From UBA2357 sp046295975 (GTDB lineage Bacteria > Pseudomonadota > Gammaproteobacteria > Burkholderiales > Rhodocyclaceae), in assembly GCA_046295975.1 (NCBI GenBank), contig JBKBMG010000028.1:6064-70063 (forward strand): 64,000 nucleotides of DNA, in the 5' to 3' direction. Both the position numbers and the translations under genes were made by a program. The notes beneath the pieces were generated by a model. The model saw nothing but the letters and a program-made list of their open reading frames with translations. It had not been told where the DNA came from and ran no database searches. The first letter of the stretch is position 1. Every line of letters begins with the position of its first letter. Positions 62,801-64,000 of this stretch are shown in pieces.

Positions 62801-63387
62801 CCCCCGGCGCGGTCACCGGTACCGGATACAACCATGCCATCGTCGAGGTGGATGAAACCGAGACCACCTATGCCAACAACGAGCGGCGCGAGACTACCGA
62901 CACCTTCCGTGCCGCCATCGCCACCGATCTGTCGCTGACCAAGACCGCGGCACCGGCCGGCGCTGTCGCGCGTGGGTCGAACATCACCTACACCCTCACC
63001 GTGGTGAACAACGGCCCGCTCGCCAGCAACGGTGCGCAGGTGGTCGACACCTTGCCGGCGGGGCTGGTGTTCGTGTCGGCGCAGGATTGCGTGGAGGCCT
63101 CGGGCACTGTCACCTGCTCGGTGGGAGTGCTTGCGGTCGGCGATACGCGCAGCTTCGAGATCGTCGCCACCGTGCCGGCCGCCTATGCCGGCCCCAGCCC
63201 GGTGGTCAACCGCGCCGTGCTCGACGCGCTCGGCGATACCGATCCGTCCAACAACGAGGACGAGGTGAGTAATGGCATCCTGGGCAGCACCACTTCCATC
63301 CCGGTAATGGGCTTGCCGGTGTCGGCGCTACTGGTGTTGCTGATGGCGGCGCTGCCGTTCGCCTCGCGCTTGCGCGCGCGGCGTTGA
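59875..63387 (+). CDS. Large DUF11-repeat surface protein with sorting-like C-terminus
   Basis: A 1170-residue exported protein. A signal peptide ends near residue 39 (AMILSGAAFA). About eight DUF11-like beta-sandwich repeats follow, each with a start like ADLxxxKTxxPDPV, then YTITVTNNGP-type text and VTDTLPAG. The C-terminus is tripartite: IPVMGLPV motif, a hydrophobic helix (ALLVLLMAALPFA), and a basic end SRLRARR, resembling exosortase-type (IPTL/PEP-CTERM-like) sorting signals. Likely a cell-surface or matrix protein. The start at 59875 has a GGAAGAGGA site. No exosortase gene is in the window. Confidence 0.85.
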   Translation: MSTSQLSAGGHKRIPGRSSFIVRTAFAVAAMILSGAAFAQQADLLVNHTDAPDPGPAGGIFTYTMRITNNGPNTADDVQFVNTMPPGSTFVDFVQTAGQATACTVNVGGQNQCSIGALPVGIGSSVTYELRVVLPTAGVYTNRVNVTSATPDPNPSNNVDNDNTKQDTTATAAADLVMNAEARVGGVAVASVIAGQHFDYVLSATNQGPNAVDANGRIRIDFTVPTGVAVRSAPTGSGWSCTPSGSFPRPAGTVFTCERTGANAQLNVGATTATLTVPAVANIEAGVGSEIQASFDVSAFQPNTQSMPDGDLTNNNQVVLLESTPGSDLSITKTRSPATVAVGENVSFTLTPRFNGGLAPSGTIRVTDTLHASLGLVSADGAGWACGAVGQTVTCTRADGAALANFTNLPAITIVATANAAGSIPNTGEVDATGVGAHPDPQPDNNTSSVSVNADDQADLGLTKAASLNPVLVGQGFNYTLTVRNNGPLGIPNGQTITVTDQIPANVRVTATPTGTGWSCTSSTGSFPADGPATVTCTRDSGLNNGSTSVITMPAELTAAGTFTNNACVALAPGSRNDGNAANDCEGRAVTASGVLGTGADLRVVSKTAGPDPVATGENLTYVITVRNEGPDPATNVRVTDTLSSLMSTGGLQSVSASQGSCLPAAPANGPSVTVQCELGTLAADDSATVTIVVRPRAATTGPRTNTASVWSADIGDPDPLNNSGSVTSQVIAVADLEISKTDTPDPVRAGAPLTYVVTVTNPAGLSSAANVVMTDTLPANGAFIELVDAGTANCTTVPAAGAIGGQLVCEWASIASGQQRSVSYRIRPLAGQGDSVTNTAVATTTTRNSAGVENPSVTASTTTDVIEPELDVLINKSDDVDPVPLGGSVRYTISITNNGPSYATNPVMTDVFPTAGETPTALFSYQGNLVVSGGGSCDEPTLGVTAGTLRCTWPGLADGETQTVAYDMIAEAITTPGAVTGTGYNHAIVEVDETETTYANNERRETTDTFRAAIATDLSLTKTAAPAGAVARGSNITYTLTVVNNGPLASNGAQVVDTLPAGLVFVSAQDCVEASGTVTCSVGVLAVGDTRSFEIVATVPAAYAGPSPVVNRAVLDALGDTDPSNNEDEVSNGILGSTTSIPVMGLPVSALLVLLMAALPFASRLRARR

Positions 63388-63400
63388 ACGCAGCGGCCGT

Positions 63401-64000
63401 TCAGGCCGTCTCGGCGACGTAGCGCCGCACCCGCGGTGGCTCGTCGCCAATGTGGAAGGCCAGCCGCCGGCCGCGCAGGCCGACGTCGGCGGCGGTGAAG
63501 CGTTCCAGCCGGCGCTGGTGCTCCACCCAGTTCTCGTCCAGAAAATACTCGATGTAGCGCCCCGGCTGCGAGGCGTCACGGAACAGCCCCCACGACAGCG
63601 CGCCCTGGCGCAGCCGGGCGCGCCGCGTCTCCTCCATCACCGCGCTGAAGTCGCTGGCATTCGCGGGGTCGATGAGGTATTCCACCGTCACCATGATGGG
63701 GCCTTCGTCGGCGCGGATTTCCACCGCCGGCGGGGGCGCCGATACCTCCACCGTCACGGGTGTCAGGTCGTCGTCGCGGCTGCCTGCGATGCTCAGCCGT
63801 CGGGTGATCGGCAGCAGCAGCGGACCCGCGATGGCCGCGGCGATCACGCTGGTGGTGACCGAGGTGTGGCCGGCCACATAGCCCCATCGCCCGGCGCCGG
63901 CCGCCGCGCCCCCCATCAAGGCCATCTGGTAGATCGACATGCCGCGCGCGCGCACCCAATTGGGCAAGGCCATCTGCGCTGCGACGGTCAGCGAATTGGC
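63401..64000 (-). CDS. MFS exporter (MFS_3 type), C-terminal part
   Basis: Runs off the right edge; about 200 C-terminal residues are visible. It includes a last transmembrane stretch (MALMGGAAAGAGRWGYVAG; SVIAAAIAGPLLLPITRRL) and a cytosolic ferredoxin-like tail (VTVEYLIDPANASDFSAVM, GLFRDASQPGRYIEYFL) typical of the MFS_3 (EntS-like) exporters. It is convergent with the DUF11 gene, 13 bp apart. Confidence 0.82.
   Translation of the reverse strand, partial: ANSLTVAAQMALPNWVRARGMSIYQMALMGGAAAGAGRWGYVAGHTSVTTSVIAAAIAGPLLLPITRRLSIAGSRDDDLTPVTVEVSAPPPAVEIRADEGPIMVTVEYLIDPANASDFSAVMEETRRARLRQGALSWGLFRDASQPGRYIEYFLDENWVEHQRRLERFTAADVGLRGRRLAFHIGDEPPRVRRYVAETA

Noticed and set aside
60004..62835. 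A 943-codon open frame on the minus strand
   Set aside because: Shadow of the DUF11 gene; its apparent repeats mirror the DUF11 repeats on the other strand.

Overview
The window is about 64 kb of GC-rich (roughly two-thirds G+C by eye), densely coding bacterial DNA. Gene content (sarcosine oxidase and glycine-betaine type genes, formamidase with an Urt-type ABC transporter, transporter-fused sensor kinase, IorAB-type molybdenum hydroxylase, NYN-domain protein, DUF11 surface protein, dispersed CCGTTCGGGCTGAGC repeats) fits a free-living betaproteobacterium, most likely of the Rhodocyclales (Thauera/Azoarcus-like). That placement is inference from gene content and base composition. I see no rRNA, tRNA, CRISPR array, prophage or intact insertion sequence.

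Left end (1-5391): an apparent operon of second-copy zinc-enzyme paralogues: the tail of cysS, a galB-like PIG-L hydrolase, thrS, pyrC and hisI, joined by 4-base stop/start overlaps at two junctions. This gene set matches the zinc-starvation (Zur) paralogue islands described for other proteobacteria. PyrC and HisI have each lost one zinc ligand, while ThrS keeps all of its own. A dispersed repeat follows.

5853-13761: a C1/one-carbon block: a GbcB-like flavin/2Fe-2S reductase, glyA, then soxB-soxD-soxA-soxG for heterotetrameric sarcosine oxidase. Sarcosine yields glycine and methylene-tetrahydrofolate, and GlyA can turn both into serine. An HDOD signalling gene follows, ending at a terminator shared with a convergent redoxin/DsbD pair (14881-17833).

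18090-20211: three exported proteins on the minus strand (DUF3617, VWA-PAN, lipoprotein). 20366-23327: an AraC regulator and a LOG-family gene whose common intergenic region is duplicated around an inserted, lower-GC orphan gene plus repeats. 23355-24597: a LysE exporter divergent from its likely Lrp/AsnC regulator.

24633-30289: a periplasmic molybdenum hydroxylase (iorA-iorB) with XdhC and MocA maturation factors and a divergent LysR regulator. A 235-bp MITE with 17-bp terminal repeats and a 5-bp target duplication sits exactly at the mocA start codon.

30449-41376: an NYN nuclease-like protein with an H1-like tail, an AraC regulator, a DMT permease broken by one amber codon, an RND efflux pair, a DJ-1/PfpI protein, a ribbon-helix-helix protein and a glutathione transferase.

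41451-54338: an amide/urea system: a permease-histidine kinase-receiver fusion with a LuxR-type response regulator, divergent from urtABCDE-fmdA-fmdB, then an MCP-like protein with its signalling tip ahead of its sensor domain.

54447-64000: a YgiQ radical SAM enzyme, a collagen-like exported protein, an orphan OmpR-type regulator, a 1170-residue DUF11 surface protein with a sorting-like tail, and the end of an MFS exporter running off the right edge.
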